Source of the DNA: Cyprinodon diabolis
Lineage: Eukaryota > Chordata > Actinopteri > Cyprinodontiformes > Cyprinodontidae
Reading direction: 5' to 3'
DNA: 64,000 nt
NCBI GenBank assembly: GCA_030533445.1
Contig: CM060070.1
Location: forward strand, 48,385,089 to 48,449,088
Shown: positions 41,584-64,000 of the stretch, one piece after another
Layout of the letters: every line of letters starts with the position of its first letter
Numbering within the stretch: position 1 is the first letter of the stretch
Translations under genes and position numbers: made by a program
Notes under the pieces: generated by a model
Told to the model about the DNA's origin: nothing
Databases searched by the model: none
The model's input: the letters and a program-made list of their open reading frames with translations, nothing else

Positions 41584-41937
41584 AGAGTTTACAGCACTAG
41601 TGCCTCATTTTTCTGACAGTAGGCTGACAGGAAAGGGGGCACGAGAGAGAGGGGGGGGCATGAGGGAAAGGACCGCAGGCCGGACCCAAACAGCGGTGGG
41701 CCGCGTCGAGGCCTCCTTAGATGGGTCATGTGCTCGTACCACCGCGCCCATTTCAGCCGTTTGATTGACTGTTCTGGAGCAGGAATTCAACCAACACTCA
41801 GATTCTACAAGTGAAACACAAGGTTTTTATTTACTACCTGTATCTTCATTTACTATTATAATGTTTTTTTTATTTAGGTTGGTAAATAAATGTGAAAGTT
41901 TTTTTTTTTTTTTTTTTGGATTTTAGGGATTAAACTA

Positions 41938-42320
41938 GGGCTGAAACAATTAATTGGATTAATCATGATTAATTGATTATTTAAATAAAAATCAATTAAT
42001 TTAGTAATGGATTAGTGTTTAACTGCATGATAGAGAATCTAAAATATAACTTTAGTCAACAGAGCGTCGCAGTCAGAGCAGCAATTATAGAAAAATGTAA
42101 AGTAAAATATGTAAAAATTTAGCATTTAAGATAATAATAAAAAATTTTTTTAGTCTGCTCTATCTAGAACTCCACAAATGTAAAGTTTGAGTTTTACCTG
42201 GTTTGATCTTATAAAAAATCTTCTTTAAGGAAACTTTGGCTAAACGATTATGAATCGATTCATTGAATAAATAATCAACAGATTAATCGATTTGCAAAAT
42301 AATCTTTAGCTGTTGCCCCA
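41938..42320. mobile_element. AATCGATTAATCG-type MITE
   Basis: AT-rich segment whose ends read inward as GGGCTGAAACAATTAATTGG and GGGGCAACAGCTAAAGATTA, with internal inverted ATTAATCGATT motifs. It resembles the common fish MITE whose ends read AGGGCTGCAAC. The target duplication is not clear. It ends about 230 bp before the lrrc40 start codon. Confidence 0.55.
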
Positions 42321-42399
42321 AATAAATTTATTCAGTTGGAAGATTGAACCGTAGAGATAGATCTGTCTATAATGTCTATGTGTATAATGTCTATGTGTA

Positions 42400-61320
<18,921 letters not shown>

Positions 61321-61552
61321 GTAGGAAGCTCAGGTCCAGGTGGGATTTTAACCTGCAACCTCACCCTCCCTGTGGAACCAAGAGTATTGTGTCTGTAATG
61401 CATCATGGATTCTCAATAAAAACAGAACAAAAACAGAAATGTACATAAGAACAGTGATGGAAAGTTGGGTGGAAGGAAAAAGTGCTGCAGGAAACGTTCT
61501 GCCAGAAACAGGGAGAGATGATTGAACATCAGAACATCAGGGCCAGCAATGT

Positions 61553-64000
61553 CCCACTGAAGGTTAATCTGATCTATCAAAGTTAATCTGATCACTGAAG
61601 GTTAATCTGATCTATCAAGGTTAATCTGATCTCTGAAGGTTAATCTGATCTATCAAAGTTAATCTGATCACTGAAGGTTAATCTGATCTCTAAAGGTTAA
61701 TCTTATCTATCAAAGTTAATCTGATCACTGAAGGTTAATCTGATCTATCAAAGTTAATCTGATCACTGAAGGTTAATCTGATCTCTGAAGGTTAATCTGA
61801 TCTATCAAAGTTAATCTGATCACTGAAGGTTAATCTGATCTATCAAAGTTAATCTGATCACTGAAGGTTAATCTGATCTCTAAAGGTTAATCTGATCTAT
61901 CAAAGTTAATCTGACCACTGAAGGTTAATCTGATCTCTGAAGGTTAATCTCATCTATCAAAGTTAATCTGATCTCTGAAGGTTAATCTGATCTATCAAAG
62001 TTAATCTGATCTCTGAAGGTTAATCTGATCTATCAAAGTTAATCTGATCTCTAAAGGTTAATCTGATCTATCAAAGTTAATCTGATCACTGAAGGTTAAT
62101 CTGATCTCTAAAGGTTAATCTGATCTATCAAAGTTAATCTGATCACTGAAGGTTAATCTGATCTATCAAAGTTAATCTGATCACTGAAGGTTAATCTGAT
62201 CTCTAAAGGTTAATCTGATCTATCAAAGTTAATCTGATCACTGAAGGTTAATCTGATCTCTGAAGGTTAATCTCATCTATCAAAGTTAATCTGATCTCTG
62301 AAGGTTAATCTGATCTATCAAAGTTAATCTGATCTCTGAAGGTTAATCTGATCTATCAAAATTAATCTGATCACTGAAGGTTAATCTGATCTATCAAAGT
62401 TAATCTGATCACTGAAGGTTAATCTGATCTCTAAAGGTTAATCTGATCTATCAAAGTTAATCTGATCACTGAAGGTTAATCTGATCTATCAAAGTTAATC
62501 TGATCACTGAAGGTTAATCTGATCTCTAAAGGTTAATCTGATCTATCAAAGTTAATCTGATCACTGAAGGTTAATCTGATCTCTGAAGGTTAATCTCATC
62601 TATCAAAGTTAATCTGATCTCTGAAGGTTAATCTGATCTATCAAAGTTAATCTGATCTCTGAAGGTTAATCTGATCTATCAAAGTTAATCTGATCACTGA
62701 AGGTTAATCTGATCTATCAAAGTTGATCTGATCACTGAAGGTTAATCTGATCTCTAAAGGTTAATCTGATCTATCAAAGTTAATCTGATCACTGAAGGTT
62801 AATCTGATCTCTGAAGGTTAATCTGATCTATCAAAATTAATCTGATCACTGAAGGTTAATCTGATAATTCAAAGTTAATCTGATCTATCAAAGTTAATCT
62901 GATCTATCAAGGTTAATCTGATCTCTGAAGGTTAATCTGATCTCTGAAGGATAATCTGATCTATCAACGTTAATCTGATCACTGAAGGTTAATCTGATCT
63001 CTGAAGGTTAATCTGATCTATCAAAGTTAATCTGATCTCTGAAGGTTAATCTGATCTCTGAAGGTTAATCTGATAATTCAAAGTTAATCTGATCACTGAA
63101 GGTTAATCTGATCTATCAAACTTAATCTGACCTCTGAAGGTTAATCTGATCTCTGAAGGTTAATCTGATAATTCAAAGTTAATCTGATCTATCAAAGTTA
63201 ATCTGATCACTGAAGGTTAAACTGATCTATCAAAATTAATCTGATCACTGAAGGTTAATCTGATCTCTGAAGGTTAATCTGATCACTGAAGGTTAATCTG
63301 ATCTATCAAAGTTAATCTGATCTCTGAAGGTTAAACTGATCTATCAAAATTAATCTGATCACTGAAGGTTAATCTGATCTCTGAAGGTTAATCTGATCAC
63401 TGAAGGTTAATCTGATCTATCAAAGTTAATCTGATCTCTGAAGGTTAATCTGATCTATCAAAGTTAATCTGATCTCTGAAGGTTAATCTGATATATCAAA
63501 GTTAATCTGATCTATCAAAGTTAATCTGATCTCTGAAGCTTAATCTGATCTCTGAAGGTTAATCTGATCACTGAAGGTTAATCTGATCTCTGAAGGTTAA
63601 TCTGATCTCTGAAGGTTAATCTGATCACTGAAGGTTAAACTGATCTATCAAAGTTAATCTGATCTCTGAAGGTTAATCTGATATATCAAAGTTAATCTGA
63701 TCTCTGAAGGTTAATCTGATATATCAAAGTTAATCTGATCTCTGAAGGTTAATCTGATCTATCAAAGTTAATCTGATTTATCAAAGTTAATCTGATCTCT
63801 GAAGGTTAATCTGATTTATCAAAGTTAATCTGATCTCTGAAGGTTAATCTGATAATTCAAAGTTATTCTGATCTATCAAAGTTAATCTGATCTCTGAAAG
63901 TTAATCTGATCTATCAAAGTTAATCTGATTTATCAAAGTTAATCTGATCTCTGAAGGTTAATCTGATAATTCAAAGTTAATCTGATTTATCAAAGTTAAT
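61553..64000. repeat. 19-bp minisatellite in lrrc40 intron 5, runs off the window
   Basis: Alternating units of TTAATCTGATCTATCAAAG and TTAATCTGATCACTGAAGG or CTCTGAAGG (19 bp each), over 2.4 kb and about 128 units, unbroken to the window end. Longer cycles are visible in the order of the CTATC, CACTG and CTCTG types. It starts about 230 bp after exon 5. Confidence 0.98.

Overview
This 64 kb window is vertebrate nuclear DNA, most likely from a teleost fish. It has GT-AG split genes, teleost-style transposons (Tc1, sushi-like Ty3/gypsy, PIF/Harbinger, hAT, pogo, L2 and I/Nimb LINEs, a tRNA-derived SINE) and no bacterial gene organisation. The very high minisatellite content recalls some killifish genomes, but the species cannot be fixed from the sequence alone.

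Two host genes lie head to head. On the minus strand, 268-30261 holds a complete LONP1 gene (mitochondrial Lon protease). I rebuilt 21 coding exons whose splice phases all agree; they encode 959 residues, with the Walker A, Walker B and Ser/Lys catalytic motifs intact. On the plus strand, from 42550 to past the window end, is the 5' part of LRRC40: five exons and about 218 residues of leucine-rich repeats, continuing beyond 64000. About 12 kb of mostly transposon-derived DNA separates the two starts. In order it holds AT-rich DNA, a pogo/Tigger element (31459-38205) split by a very young intact sushi-like Ty3/gypsy chromovirus (32727-38133), a non-autonomous hAT element (38425-40957) carrying an ATCC expansion, an L2 LINE fragment, and a MITE just before the LRRC40 promoter.

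The most striking feature is tandem repetition. Roughly 15-16 kb of the 30 kb LONP1 gene and about 11 kb of the LRRC40 introns are minisatellites. Nearly every long intron carries its own family, with units of about 11, 14, 15, 17, 19, 22/23, 30, 36, 40, 42 or 43 bp. Many arrays begin within about 5-80 bp of an exon edge. The largest are a ~7 kb 22/23-bp array in LONP1 intron 1, a 3.7 kb CpG-dense 40-bp array in intron 16, a 3.2 kb 36-bp array in LRRC40 intron 2 with a perfect 540-bp higher-order duplication, and a 2.9 kb 15-bp array in LRRC40 intron 3. Unit lengths divisible by three create long but almost certainly meaningless open frames, one of 962 codons.

LONP1 intron 1 also holds a degenerate PIF/Harbinger element (25865-29288) inside an older interspersed repeat. 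LRRC40 intron 1 holds I/Nimb and L2 LINE remnants, a 42-bp minisatellite bracketed by terminal-inverted-repeat-like ends, and a nearly intact Tc1 element. I found no new enzymatic or defence system. The most unusual biology here is the exon-edge-anchored, intron-specific minisatellite expansion across two adjacent genes.
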